A DNA stretch of 64,000 bases from Achromobacter sp. HZ34 (lineage in GTDB: Bacteria > Pseudomonadota > Gammaproteobacteria > Burkholderiales > Burkholderiaceae_B): NCBI RefSeq assembly GCF_002209485.1, contig NZ_NJIX01000004.1, forward strand, positions 1 through 64,000, read 5' to 3'. Position 1 is the first letter of the stretch. Each line of letters begins with the position of its first letter. Below the pieces are notes generated by a model. That model ran no database searches. It was not told the origin of the DNA and saw nothing but the letters and a program-made list of their open reading frames with translations. The position numbers and the translations under genes were made by a program. Positions 26,887-35,865 of the stretch are shown here, in pieces.

Positions 26887-29081
26887 TGCTTGGTGGATAC
26901 AGACGCGGGACGTCGCAGGCCCGCGAGGGCACGGTCACGCAATTGGCGCAGCAACAGGGAGAAGCCGCGCATGCCGATCTGGGATATCTGGTAGAGCGCC
27001 GCCAGCGGTGAATCGGGCGCCATGCTGCCCCACGTCAAGGCCCAGGTGTCGGCGCGGCCGAAGGTCATCTGCACCAGTTCTTTTTCCTGCTCGATGGTCA
27101 GTTCGCGGAAGCTCACGCCAAGACGGCTGCCCTGGCTGAACGTGACCAATGCGGGGAAGATGGCTTCTTCCTCGCTACGGAACACGGAAACGTTGACCTG
27201 CATGCCGGTGGGCACGAGCACGCCGGCGGGCAGGACCAGGCCCAGGCCGCCTTGCGAAAAATCGCTGGTGTCGCACGCTACCGTGCGGCCGTCGGGCAGC
27301 GTCAGCATGGCCGGCAGCGCCACCGCCACGCGCGGCGCATTGCGCAGCTGGCGCACCTCGCCGGCCACGGCGACGCTGGCGCTGGTCATGATGATGTTGT
27401 AGACCGTCCAGGCCAGGTTCAGCACGATGGTGAAGCGATGGTCGATGTCGCCGGCTTCGTTGGCCAGGCTGATCAGGCCGACGATGAGACCCGCCAGGTT
27501 CAAGCCCAGCAGCACCACGTAGGGCCGTGCCAGCGTCCAGTCGAAATACGATTCGCGGATGATGCCGCCCTTGGCGGTCACGTTGAACTGGGGCGCCTTG
27601 GGACGCAGCAGCGCCATCATCGCCGGCTTCATGATGTACCAGGCCAGCACCGATTCGTAGACTTCGTTCCAGAACGAATGGCGGAACTTGCCCTGGATGC
27701 GCGAACCTGTCAGGTTGGACAGGATGACGTGCGGCAGTGCATAGGCCGCCACCATGATGGCGGAAGCCTGGAACACATTGGCGTGGAAGAACAGGTAAGC
27801 CAGCGGTGTGGTCAGGAAGATCACGCGCGGCAGGCCGAAGAAGAAGTGCAGCATCGCGCTCAGGTAGCACATGCGCTGGCCCAGCTTCAGGCCCTTGCCC
27901 AACAGCGGATTGTTGACGCGGATGATCTGCGCCATGCCGCGCGCCCAGCGGGTGCGTTGGCCGATGTGGCGTGACAGGTTCTCGGTGGCCAGGCCGGCGG
28001 CTTGCGGCACGGCCAGGTAGGCGGTGTTGTAGCCGGCGCGGTTCATCTTCAACGCGGTCAGCGCGTCCTCGGTCACGCTTTCGGTGGCCACGCCGCCCAC
28101 TTCCATCAAGGCCGTACGGCGGATCACCGCGCACGAACCGCAGAAGAAGGTGGCATTCCACAGATCGTTGCCGTCCTGCACGACGCCGTAGAACAACTCG
28201 CCTTCATTGGGCACGTTGCGGAAGGTGTCCAGGTTGCGTTCGAAGGGATCGGGCGAAAAGAACACGTGCGGCGTCTGCAACATCGCCAGCTTCTTGTCCT
28301 TGACGAACCAGCCCATGCAGATCTGCAGGAAAGACCGCACCGGTATGTGGTCGCAATCGAAGATGGCGACGAATTCACCGTCGGTCTTGGCCATGGCGGC
28401 GTTGATGTTGCCGGCCTTGGCGTGCTTGTTGTCCGGACGGGTCAGGTAGTTGGCACCGGCCTGTTCGCAGAACTCACGGAACTCCTGCCGGCGGCCGTCG
28501 TCCAGCACGTAGACCTTGAAGCGGTCGGCCGGCCAGTCCATGGCCAGCGCCGTCAGCACCGACTGGCGCACCACATCCAGCGGCTCGTTATAGGTGGGAA
28601 TGAAGATGTCGACGGTGGGCCAGCGCGTGGCATCGGCCGGCAATGGCGCCGGCTTGCGATGCAGTGGCCACGCGCTCTGGAAATAGCTCAGCAGCATCAT
28701 CGACAGCGCATACATCTCCGCGAACAGCAGGGCGTAGCCGAAGAGGTTGTCGAGGAAGCCGTGAAAGCCCAGCGTGTCGGTGATACGCCACCACATGTAG
28801 CGCACGGACGTGGTGATGGACAGCATCACCATCACCAGGGTTGCCAGGCGGCCGGCCACGCGATGCAGCAGCAGCGTCATGACCACGCAGGCGAGCGCGA
28901 ACAAAAACTGCTGCGACAGGTCCATTTCGACCGCGACGGCCAGCACGAAAAGAATGCACGCGAGCACGGTGGCGACGATGCGCGCCCAACCCATTTTCCA
29001 GATGCGCCAGGACAGCAGGCTGTTGCCCCAGCGGGAGACGCGGCCGCTGCTGGCCGAGGTTTCGGTGGTCGACGATTTCAT
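26883..29081 (-). CDS. bcsA: Cellulose synthase catalytic subunit BcsA (UDP-forming) with PilZ domain
   Basis: Processive GT2 enzyme that polymerises UDP-glucose into beta-1,4-glucan and moves it through the inner membrane. Catalytic motifs are intact: DDG at 194–196, DCD at 242–244, TED at 337–339 and QRTRW at 375–379. Four N-terminal and about four C-terminal membrane helices frame the domain. The C-terminal PilZ domain has RNAPR (RxxxR) and DFSQGG (DxSxxG), so c-di-GMP activation should work. 732 aa. The ATG at 29081 overlaps the bcsQ stop (ATGA). It is followed directly by the two bcsB genes. Confidence 0.97.
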   Translation of the reverse strand: MKSSTTETSASSGRVSRWGNSLLSWRIWKMGWARIVATVLACILFVLAVAVEMDLSQQFLFALACVVMTLLLHRVAGRLATLVMVMLSITTSVRYMWWRITDTLGFHGFLDNLFGYALLFAEMYALSMMLLSYFQSAWPLHRKPAPLPADATRWPTVDIFIPTYNEPLDVVRQSVLTALAMDWPADRFKVYVLDDGRRQEFREFCEQAGANYLTRPDNKHAKAGNINAAMAKTDGEFVAIFDCDHIPVRSFLQICMGWFVKDKKLAMLQTPHVFFSPDPFERNLDTFRNVPNEGELFYGVVQDGNDLWNATFFCGSCAVIRRTALMEVGGVATESVTEDALTALKMNRAGYNTAYLAVPQAAGLATENLSRHIGQRTRWARGMAQIIRVNNPLLGKGLKLGQRMCYLSAMLHFFFGLPRVIFLTTPLAYLFFHANVFQASAIMVAAYALPHVILSNLTGSRIQGKFRHSFWNEVYESVLAWYIMKPAMMALLRPKAPQFNVTAKGGIIRESYFDWTLARPYVVLLGLNLAGLIVGLISLANEAGDIDHRFTIVLNLAWTVYNIIMTSASVAVAGEVRQLRNAPRVAVALPAMLTLPDGRTVACDTSDFSQGGLGLVLPAGVLVPTGMQVNVSVFRSEEEAIFPALVTFSQGSRLGVSFRELTIEQEKELVQMTFGRADTWALTWGSMAPDSPLAALYQISQIGMRGFSLLLRQLRDRALAGLRRPASVSTKQ

Positions 29082-29857
29082 GCGCGGGAACCTCCGGCGG
29101 CGTGCAGCTGTTGCACCACCCATTGCGTGCAGGCGGCCAGGTCATTACGGGCCTGGCTGTGCGGTGCATGCTCGATGACGGTCTTGCCGTAGGCCAGCGC
29201 TTCGCCCACGGTGGGGTCCAGGTGCACGGAGCCGATCACGCGGTTGCCCAGGGCGTTGCGGATGACTTGCACGGCGTCGCGTGCCAGCGGTTTCGTACGG
29301 TCGACCTGGTTGACGATGTAGGCGTGGCCCAGGTAATCCTGGCGGCCTTCGCAGTACTGCGTGATCAGGCTTTCGATCAAGGGCAGCGTGGCGTAGGACG
29401 CGGCGTCCGGCAGCGTCACGATGATCGCCAGCTCGGCGCAGGCCAGGACCTGGCGCAGGTAGGCCGATGGACCCGGCGGCGTGTCCAGGACCACCAGCGT
29501 GTCCTGCGGCAGCGCCAGGCTTTCCAGATGGCGGGCCAGCCAATGCTTGTCCTGGTTCATCTGCTGTTCCAGGGCGATGCGGTCGTCTTCGTTGATCTGG
29601 CCGAACGGCAGCAGGTGCACGCCCGAATCGCCCTGCACGCTGACATCGCGCCACGGGGTCCCGTTGAGGGAGGCGCGCGCCAGGCCGCTGATACCGGTCT
29701 GGCGATCGGCGCCCAGATGGAAGCGCAGGGCGTTCTGCGGATCGAGGTCCACCACCAGCGTGGGCTGGCCGGCCAGGCGTAGCGCCAGGCCGAGGTTGGC
29801 GGCTACCGTGGTTTTTCCTACACCGCCCTTGGCGGAAACGATGGCTATGGTCTTCAC
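29078..29857 (-). CDS. bcsQ: Cellulose biosynthesis ATPase BcsQ (MinD/ParA family)
   Basis: SIMIBI-class ATPase of the cytoplasmic Bcs complex. SAKGGVGKTT at residues 8–17 is the deviant Walker A, LVVDLDPQNALRFHLG is Walker A' with the BcsQ-typical continuation, and VVLDTPPGPSAYLRQVL is Walker B. 259 aa, the usual length. In E. coli BcsQ works with BcsR and BcsE to localise and assemble the synthase. It overlaps bcsP upstream and bcsA downstream by four bases each, so expression is coupled. Confidence 0.94.
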   Translation of the reverse strand: MKTIAIVSAKGGVGKTTVAANLGLALRLAGQPTLVVDLDPQNALRFHLGADRQTGISGLARASLNGTPWRDVSVQGDSGVHLLPFGQINEDDRIALEQQMNQDKHWLARHLESLALPQDTLVVLDTPPGPSAYLRQVLACAELAIIVTLPDAASYATLPLIESLITQYCEGRQDYLGHAYIVNQVDRTKPLARDAVQVIRNALGNRVIGSVHLDPTVGEALAYGKTVIEHAPHSQARNDLAACTQWVVQQLHAAGGSRA

Positions 29858-30588
29858 TTTTGCGTCGTCTTGCGGGGCGGCGAATTCTGTTCAGGATTCG
29901 CGTCGGAACGGGGGGCCTGGGCCAGGCGATCGAAAATGCCTTGCAGGGATGTGGTGGGAGTCGTTGCCGCGGGCTTCGCGGCGGCCGGGGCGGGCGTCGG
30001 CGCCACGGCCGGCGGTGGCGCGACAACGTGGATCGGCTGCAGATGCGGTTCCACGCGCTCCTGCATACGGGGCGGCGGCGCTGGGGGGACTTCCGGTACG
30101 GTGGCGACGTAGGCTTCGGCGACCGGCGTGTCGACGGCTGGCGTGGCGGCGGGGACGGCTGGGGCGAACTCGATGTCGCCGACCGGGTCTTCGCTGACCG
30201 TGGCATCTTCCTCGATCACCAGCGGCACCGTCAGGGCGTCCAGCGCCTGGCGTTCCACCTGCGCACTGTGGATCAGCGCGGCGACCGCCTCGGCGCTGGC
30301 GACGGCGCCCGCACGGACGGGGCCGACCGACGAACGATCGGGCAAAGGCAGGTCCAGGGTGGCCGGCACGGCCAATGGCGGCCAGCTTGCCACCACCACG
30401 GGACGGTCAGCCGTGCTGCTGCCGACCTTGGGCGGCACATAGCGCGTGCCGGGCTGCACCTGGTCCAGCAGCGGCCAGCGCTCGCGCGCCACCGCTGCCC
30501 TGTTGCTGCGCCCGATTTCCCGGTAATGCGCGGGATCGCCACCGAACTGCCGGTACAGACTGGAGATATCGCTGGTCTCGCGGTTCAC
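29854..30588 (-). CDS. bcsP: BcsP: BcsR-like head with long Pro/Ala-rich tail
   Basis: 244 aa. The first 45 residues (DISSLYRQFGGDPAHYREIGRSNRAAVARERWPLL) match the small E. coli BcsR protein, whose core is YADISQREQLAAALKRWPLL; BcsR stabilises BcsQ. The remaining 200 residues are low-complexity Pro, Ala and Val, probably disordered, ending in a short helix TTSLQGIFDRLAQA. The start codon is GTG at 30588, with a purine run in front; no ATG fits. It overlaps bcsQ by four bases. The tail may be a flexible linker to other Bcs parts, which is inference. Confidence 0.8.
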   Translation of the reverse strand: MNRETSDISSLYRQFGGDPAHYREIGRSNRAAVARERWPLLDQVQPGTRYVPPKVGSSTADRPVVVASWPPLAVPATLDLPLPDRSSVGPVRAGAVASAEAVAALIHSAQVERQALDALTVPLVIEEDATVSEDPVGDIEFAPAVPAATPAVDTPVAEAYVATVPEVPPAPPPRMQERVEPHLQPIHVVAPPPAVAPTPAPAAAKPAATTPTTSLQGIFDRLAQAPRSDANPEQNSPPRKTTQK

Positions 30589-30642
30589 TCGCCACCCCCC
30601 CTTCTAACGGGCCCCCCGGCCCGGTGTCCAAATCGATGATGG

Positions 30643-31098
30643 CTACCGTCCGAAGCGGTAGACGATGGTCCCGTCAGGGTTGGCGGCTTGCGGTTGTGCG
30701 ACGTGCAATTGGCTGTCCGCCCCCAACTGGCGCATCCACAACTCGTAGACGCCTTCCAGGAAGCCGCTACTCCAGGCCATGTGCTCGGCGCCGAAGGCGG
30801 CGCGCAGGGGGGCGCAGTAATGGGTCAGGGCAAGGTGATCGTCGGCTTCGGTGATCGTCACCCAGCCCCAATCCACCGTCTGCCAGAGATGATTGATGGC
30901 GCTCTGCAGGTCTTCGATGGAGGCGGCTTGCGGCAACACGTGCGCGGCGGCAAAGCGTTCGCCCGCGCGGCGCATCAAGGTGCGCAGGCGCTGCGGCGTC
31001 AGGTCCTGGGCCAATTCCTGTGCAAAGGCGGCCAGTGCTTCGCGCCACTGACTGGCACATAGTCGGTCGTTCAGGTGGGACAGGACTGCGCTTTCCAC
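30643..31098 (-). CDS. bcsD: Cellulose synthase subunit D (BcsD)
   Basis: A 151-aa all-helical protein of the BcsD family; the Komagataeibacter homologue is 156 aa and forms a periplasmic or cytoplasmic octameric ring that orders glucan chains. Recognised by ASQWREALAAFAQELAQDLTPQRLRTLMRRAGERFA and the end HMAWSSGFLEGVYELWMRQLGA. I start it at a GTG (31098), with AAGGAG four bases upstream; a longer open frame to 31221 has no ribosome site and an unrelated basic sequence. It is the first gene of the cellulose operon, 54 bp before bcsP. Confidence 0.8.
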   Translation of the reverse strand: MESAVLSHLNDRLCASQWREALAAFAQELAQDLTPQRLRTLMRRAGERFAAAHVLPQAASIEDLQSAINHLWQTVDWGWVTITEADDHLALTHYCAPLRAAFGAEHMAWSSGFLEGVYELWMRQLGADSQLHVAQPQAANPDGTIVYRFGR

Positions 31099-31661
31099 GA
31101 TGCTCCTTCGCTGGCGGTACTCAGTGACGCCGGGGGATCGGCGCGGCTGGCGTTCGTAACGATGACGACGCTGGACGCGGCCAATATGTAACTTCGGAGG
31201 GCTGGAGGGCGAACCCAGCACCGCGCGTATGGTGCCAGAAGGCGTAACCCCGGAGCCTGAACACCCTACTGCTTATGGCAGTTGCACATCGCCTTGCACG
31301 TAAAAGGAGATTACGGGAGCGGGCCATCGCGACTTTTTCGGTGCCGTGGCCCTGCATAGGCTCTGTACCCGGTTCGGCAAGGCGGAGCTGCGGGACTTTA
31401 GGCCGCATTCTTGGAGCATGACCTTGCATCTGTAGGCGAATGAGGCAAAGATGCCACACCCCATTTCGCGCGCTGCAACAAACGATTTTAGTATATTGGC
31501 GACTTAAATTAAAATAAATAGATACGGGCGTTGCTACAACGGTTACGTGTCATCGTTCGTAAGGATGACGTGCGAAAGGCGGGGTTTTCGGCCCCACATG
31601 CAGAAGTTTGTACCTGCGCCGCAACAAATGTGTGACGGCCGGGGATTGCCAGGGAGTCCAG
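31099..31661. other. Divergent control region between the cellulose and exopolysaccharide loci
   Basis: About 560 bp without a supportable gene. An A/T-rich island (31485–31530, with TTAAATTAAAATAAATA) stands out from the GC-rich surroundings and probably holds promoters for bcsD (leftward) and/or manC (rightward). A small inverted repeat GTCATC/GATGAC (31549–31554 and 31564–31569) and a GGGG/CCCC hairpin (31581–31595) lie before manC. I cannot assign -35/-10 elements with confidence. Confidence 0.5.
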
Positions 31662-33080
31662 ATGTCCAGTGCCCCGCTCAAGCTGCGCTCCGTACTGTTG
31701 GTAGGCGGCTCAGGCACCCGGTTATGGCCGCTGTCGCGGTTGGGCTATCCGAAGCAGTTCCTGCCCCTGTTGGGCGATTCGTCCGCATTGCAGGCGACCT
31801 GCGAGCGTGTCTCCGCGCTTGCCGAACTCCCCCCTATCTTTGTCGCCAATGAAGAACATCGCTTCATTGTCGCGGAGCAGTTGCGCCAGATCGGCCTGGA
31901 GCAGCCGTCCATCCTGCTCGAACCGGCAGGCCGCAATACCGCCCCGGCCATCGCTCTGGCCGCCTTGCTGGCCACGGCGGATGACAACGATGCCCTGCTG
32001 CTGGTGTTGCCATCCGACCACGCCGTGCCGGACGTAGCGCGCTTCCACGAGGCCGTGGGTATCGCCCGGGCCGCCGCCGAGGCGGGCCAGCTGGTGACGT
32101 TCGGCGTGCAGCCGGCCTATGCCGAAACGGGCTACGGTTACATCCGCGCCGGTGCTTCGCGCGACGGCGTTGCCCCGGTCGAGGCCTTCGTCGAAAAACC
32201 CGATGCCGCCACGGCGGAACAGTATCTGGCCAGCGGCCAGTATTACTGGAACAGCGGCATGTTCCTGTTCCGCGCGTCCAGGTATCTGCAGGCGCTGCAG
32301 GCGCATCGCCCCGATATCCTGGCGGCCTGCCGCGCCGCCATGGCCGGCACCCGTCACGATGGGGATTTTGTCCGGGTAGATAAGGCCGCTTTCACCGCTT
32401 GTCCGTCCGATTCCATCGACTACGCCGTCATGGAGCGCGATCCCGACGTCGCGATGGTGCCGCTGAACGCCGGCTGGAGCGATATCGGCTCCTTTGCGTC
32501 GCTGTGGCAACTGGCGCCGCGCGACGCCGACGGCAATGCCGTGCGCGGTGACGTCATCGTCGAGGATTGCCACGACGTTTATGCCTATGCCAGCGAGCGC
32601 CTGGTGACCCTGCTGGGCGTCGACGACGTGGTGGTGGTGGAAACCGCGGACGCGGTGCTGGTGGCCGCGCGCGACAAGGTGCAGGAAGTCCGGCGCATCG
32701 TCGCCCGCCTGAACGCCGCCAAGCGGGCCGAAGCGGCCGCGCACCGGCTGGTCTACCGGCCGTGGGGTAGCTATGACTCGATCGACAATGGCGAACGTTT
32801 CCAGGTCAAGCGCATCCGCGTGGCGCCCGGTGCTCGCCTGTCGCTGCAGATGCATCATCACCGCGCCGAGCACTGGATCGTGGTGACCGGCACCGCGCGC
32901 GTGACGCGCGGCGACGAAGTCTTCCTGTTGACCGAGAACCAGTCGACCTACATTCCCCTGGGCGTCAAGCACAGGCTGGAGAATCCGGGTTCCATAGACC
33001 TGGAGTTGATCGAAGTGCAATCCGGTCCCTATCTGGGCGAGGACGACATCGTGCGGTTCGACGACGTCTACGGCCGCTGA
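31662..33080 (+). CDS. manC: Bifunctional mannose-1-phosphate guanylyltransferase / mannose-6-phosphate isomerase
   Basis: 472 aa; makes GDP-mannose for exopolysaccharide. The N-terminal nucleotidyltransferase has the signature GGSGTRLWPLSRLGYPKQFL at residues 12–31 and later FVEKPDAATAEQYL. The C-terminal cupin (PWGSYDSIDNGERFQVKRIRVAPGARLSLQMHHHRAEHWIVVTGTARV) is the type II isomerase, with HHHRAEH metal ligands. The ATG at 31662 has AGGGAG five bases upstream. It leads the plus-strand pair with the priming transferase. GDP-mannose need suggests mannose or fucose-like sugars in this second polymer. Confidence 0.93.
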   Translation: MSSAPLKLRSVLLVGGSGTRLWPLSRLGYPKQFLPLLGDSSALQATCERVSALAELPPIFVANEEHRFIVAEQLRQIGLEQPSILLEPAGRNTAPAIALAALLATADDNDALLLVLPSDHAVPDVARFHEAVGIARAAAEAGQLVTFGVQPAYAETGYGYIRAGASRDGVAPVEAFVEKPDAATAEQYLASGQYYWNSGMFLFRASRYLQALQAHRPDILAACRAAMAGTRHDGDFVRVDKAAFTACPSDSIDYAVMERDPDVAMVPLNAGWSDIGSFASLWQLAPRDADGNAVRGDVIVEDCHDVYAYASERLVTLLGVDDVVVVETADAVLVAARDKVQEVRRIVARLNAAKRAEAAAHRLVYRPWGSYDSIDNGERFQVKRIRVAPGARLSLQMHHHRAEHWIVVTGTARVTRGDEVFLLTENQSTYIPLGVKHRLENPGSIDLELIEVQSGPYLGEDDIVRFDDVYGR

Positions 33081-33102
33081 AATTCTCCCCGCGCCCTCCA
33101 TC

Positions 33103-34521
33103 ATGCTCTCGCCCGCGCCGCCGACCCATCCCCATCGTTCCTTCATGGCCCTGGCCGGGCTGGTGTGCGCCCTGCTCAATGCGGGGGCATTCCTGATCCT
33201 GTCCGGCGTGCACGGGATGAAGTCGCCCGTCTTTCTCAGTTGGGTGCCGGCGGTGCTGGCCGCGGGCGCCTTCTATATATATTCGCGCTTCTCGCTGCTG
33301 ATCAGCGCGCGCAGCACCTGGTGGATGCTGGGCCGGGGCGCCATGCGCTGGTTCAACGTCGTCTTCCTGTGCGTGGCTGCCCTGTTCTTCCTGCCGCGCG
33401 AGCAGAACGATCCGGACTGGCTGCGTCTGATGACGCTGCAGTGGGCCGCGGTGGCCCTCCCCTTGCAGGTCATCGGCTTGTTCTGCCTGCGCCGCGTGGC
33501 GTATCGCCTCAACAATTCACCTTCCAGCCGCCGTGCCGCGGTGTTCTTCGGCATGGGGCCGGAAGCGCGCAAGCTGGCCATGCGCCTGCAGCGTTCCCCC
33601 ATCCTGGGCATCTACGTGGCGGGCTATTACGCGGCAGAGGAAGTGCATGTCCGCGACGGCGAACCGCCCGTACCCAGATACCTGGGCCGCTACCCGGATG
33701 CCTTGCCGCGCATCGAGACCGGCGAGTTCGGCATGGCCTTCGTGACGCTGGACGATGAAAAGGAAAAGCCGCTGACGGCAGACCTGATGAACCGCCTGTA
33801 CGACTCGACCTCGGCAATCTACCTGATGCCTGAATCGCCGTTCCTGGGCGAGCTCTCCGCCAGCAGTGCGGATATCGCCGGCGTGCCCCTGCTGGCGCTG
33901 CACGAAACGCATATGGTGGGGCTGTCGCGCAGCATCAAGCGGGCCATGGACCTTTTCATCGGCGGCCTGATGATCGTCATGCTGTCGCCCGTCATGCTGG
34001 CCGCGGCCGTGGCCATCAAGCTGACTTCGCCGGGTCCCGTCATCTTCCGCCAGCAGCGTTACGGTGAACGTGGCCTGCCCATCACCGTGTTCAAGTTCCG
34101 TTCCATGACAGTGACTTCGGGCCGGGAAGCCGACGGCACCTTGCGCCAGGCGCAGGTGGGCGACAAGCGCGTGACGCGCGTCGGCCGCTTCCTGCGCAAG
34201 TCGTCGCTGGATGAGTTGCCGCAGCTTTTCAATGTGATGTCCGGCTCCATGAGCCTGGTGGGTCCGCGCCCCCATGCCGCCGAGCACAACGAGATGTACC
34301 GGCGCCTGATCCGCGGCTATATGCTGCGCCATTCCGTCAAGCCGGGCATCACGGGGTGGGCGCAGATACATGGCCTGCGCGGCGAAACCGATACGCCGGA
34401 AAAGATGCATCGCCGGGTGAAGTACGACCGCTATTACATCGCCAACTGGACGCTGCAGCTGGATCTGAAGATCCTGGTGCGCACGGTGTTGGTGGTGTTC
34501 TGGGACCGCAACGCGTACTGA
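33103..34521 (+). CDS. Undecaprenyl-phosphate sugar-1-phosphate transferase (WcaJ/polyprenyl glycosyl-1-phosphate transferase family)
   Basis: 472-aa initiating enzyme that loads the first sugar phosphate (usually glucose) on undecaprenyl phosphate. It has four to five N-terminal membrane helices, a central nucleotide-binding-like domain (VFFGMGPEARKLAMRL), then the re-entrant helix and catalytic domain from about residue 275: SRSIKRAMDLFIGGLMIVML, TSPGPVIFRQQRYGERGLPITVFKFRSM, RKSSLDELPQLFNVMSGSMSLVGPRPHA and KPGITGWAQIHGLRG. The sugar donor is not decided by sequence. It lies 22 bp after manC. Confidence 0.93.
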   Translation: MLSPAPPTHPHRSFMALAGLVCALLNAGAFLILSGVHGMKSPVFLSWVPAVLAAGAFYIYSRFSLLISARSTWWMLGRGAMRWFNVVFLCVAALFFLPREQNDPDWLRLMTLQWAAVALPLQVIGLFCLRRVAYRLNNSPSSRRAAVFFGMGPEARKLAMRLQRSPILGIYVAGYYAAEEVHVRDGEPPVPRYLGRYPDALPRIETGEFGMAFVTLDDEKEKPLTADLMNRLYDSTSAIYLMPESPFLGELSASSADIAGVPLLALHETHMVGLSRSIKRAMDLFIGGLMIVMLSPVMLAAAVAIKLTSPGPVIFRQQRYGERGLPITVFKFRSMTVTSGREADGTLRQAQVGDKRVTRVGRFLRKSSLDELPQLFNVMSGSMSLVGPRPHAAEHNEMYRRLIRGYMLRHSVKPGITGWAQIHGLRGETDTPEKMHRRVKYDRYYIANWTLQLDLKILVRTVLVVFWDRNAY

Positions 34522-34576
34522 CCATTGCCTGGGCCGACGTGCCGCATTACGAGCGGCGGCATGGGATGCGGGAGGC

Positions 34577-35857
34577 CTATGGCTGCGCGTTGATCGGATC
34601 GCACATCGCCAGGTCTGGGCGGCGCCACAGGCAATCGGTCGGCTGCATCAGCATGCGCAGGTCTTCCTTGGCGCGGCTGCCGAACGTGTATTCGAAACCG
34701 ACGCGGACAAAGTTCTGGTTATAGCTGTCCTGCGTACTGTTGCCCCGCTGACGGTCGTGATAGACGTCCATGATCCAGCGCAGGCTGTCGGTGTGTTGCC
34801 ATTGCACGCGGGCGCCCAGGCGCCAGATCTGCAAGGTCTCGTCGTCGCTGCCTGTGAAGGCCGTGTTGCGCTGTTGGCTGTGCTCCACGCCCAGGCTTAG
34901 CGCGGTTTTCACCGTAGGCCTCCAGGTCAGGGCCGCCAGGCCGCCGGTCTGGATGGAATACAGCACGGTCGGGTCATCGTCGTACGCATACGGCCGACGC
35001 CAAAGCTGCAGGTCCAGGCGCGTCTTGGGCGAGTAATCCCAGGTAGCCCGGCCTTCGAAGGTGAACAGCCGTGTGTCGCGATCGGTCAGGTTGTCGTAGT
35101 CGCGCTTGAGCATACCGATGCGCCCCTGCAACAGCGTCTTGGGACTGTAGTCCCAGCGCGCCGCGATGAACGCCTCATTGTCCGTGTAGCGATTGTCTAT
35201 GGTCGACACCAAGCCAGGCGTGCGATCGTAGTAGTCCACGTTGGTATGGCGCAGGCCCATTTGCGCGAGCGAACGGCCATATCCGGCATAGCGGCCGGAC
35301 AGTTGCCAGCCGGTATCCGTGCGGTCGTACAGCGTCTGGTTCGAGGCCTGGTCGTAGCGCGTTCCGTTGCGAAACACGCTGACCACGGGCAGGGTAAGGC
35401 GCTCGGTCACGCGCAGGCCGATCTCGGCCGATTTGTAATCGCGGGTCGTCAAGTCACGGTCCGGCCAGGTCAAGCCCAGGTTGGACGCCAACTGGTTCTG
35501 GTAGCCGTAATCGAAGCGCCCGGCGAACAAGGGTGTCGCGCGCCAGTGCAGCGTGGACAGCATGTTGCGCGGTTGGTGGTCGAGCTGTTGATTGCTGGTG
35601 TAGCGTGCGTCACCCAAGGTGCCACCGATTTCCAGCCTGGTGTCATCGGACAGCAAAGGCATGCGCAGACCCAGGCCCAGCGAGTTGACCAGGATGCCCG
35701 AGCCGCGGATGTCGGACGACGAATCGGGCAGGCGCGCCGGGTTGTTCTGATATTGGTACGAACTGCCTAATTGCACCGCCCAGTCAGCGGGACCGGGGGC
35801 GCCGACGACCGGCGCGCCGCACAGCGCCAGTCCGGCGGCTGCCAGGGTCCGGCGCAT
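34577..35857 (-). CDS. Outer-membrane beta-barrel exopolysaccharide protein (EpsL/BBP2 type)
   Basis: 426 aa with a signal peptide (MRRTLAAAGLALCGAPVVGA) and a mature part of alternating aromatic beta-strands: YQYQNNPARLPDSSSDIRGSGI near the start, many YDYSPKT/WDYSPKT turns, and a C-terminal strand RVGFEYTFG before a short tail. This matches the putative beta-barrel proteins found in EpsL-type exopolysaccharide loci. It probably helps export or anchoring. I used the ATG at 35857, 8 bp after the wecG-like stop; an ATG at 35902 would overlap that gene by 37 bp. It is convergent with the priming transferase, 55 bp apart. Confidence 0.75.
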   Translation of the reverse strand: MRRTLAAAGLALCGAPVVGAPGPADWAVQLGSSYQYQNNPARLPDSSSDIRGSGILVNSLGLGLRMPLLSDDTRLEIGGTLGDARYTSNQQLDHQPRNMLSTLHWRATPLFAGRFDYGYQNQLASNLGLTWPDRDLTTRDYKSAEIGLRVTERLTLPVVSVFRNGTRYDQASNQTLYDRTDTGWQLSGRYAGYGRSLAQMGLRHTNVDYYDRTPGLVSTIDNRYTDNEAFIAARWDYSPKTLLQGRIGMLKRDYDNLTDRDTRLFTFEGRATWDYSPKTRLDLQLWRRPYAYDDDPTVLYSIQTGGLAALTWRPTVKTALSLGVEHSQQRNTAFTGSDDETLQIWRLGARVQWQHTDSLRWIMDVYHDRQRGNSTQDSYNQNFVRVGFEYTFGSRAKEDLRMLMQPTDCLWRRPDLAMCDPINAQP

Positions 35858-35865
35858 TGCAAACT

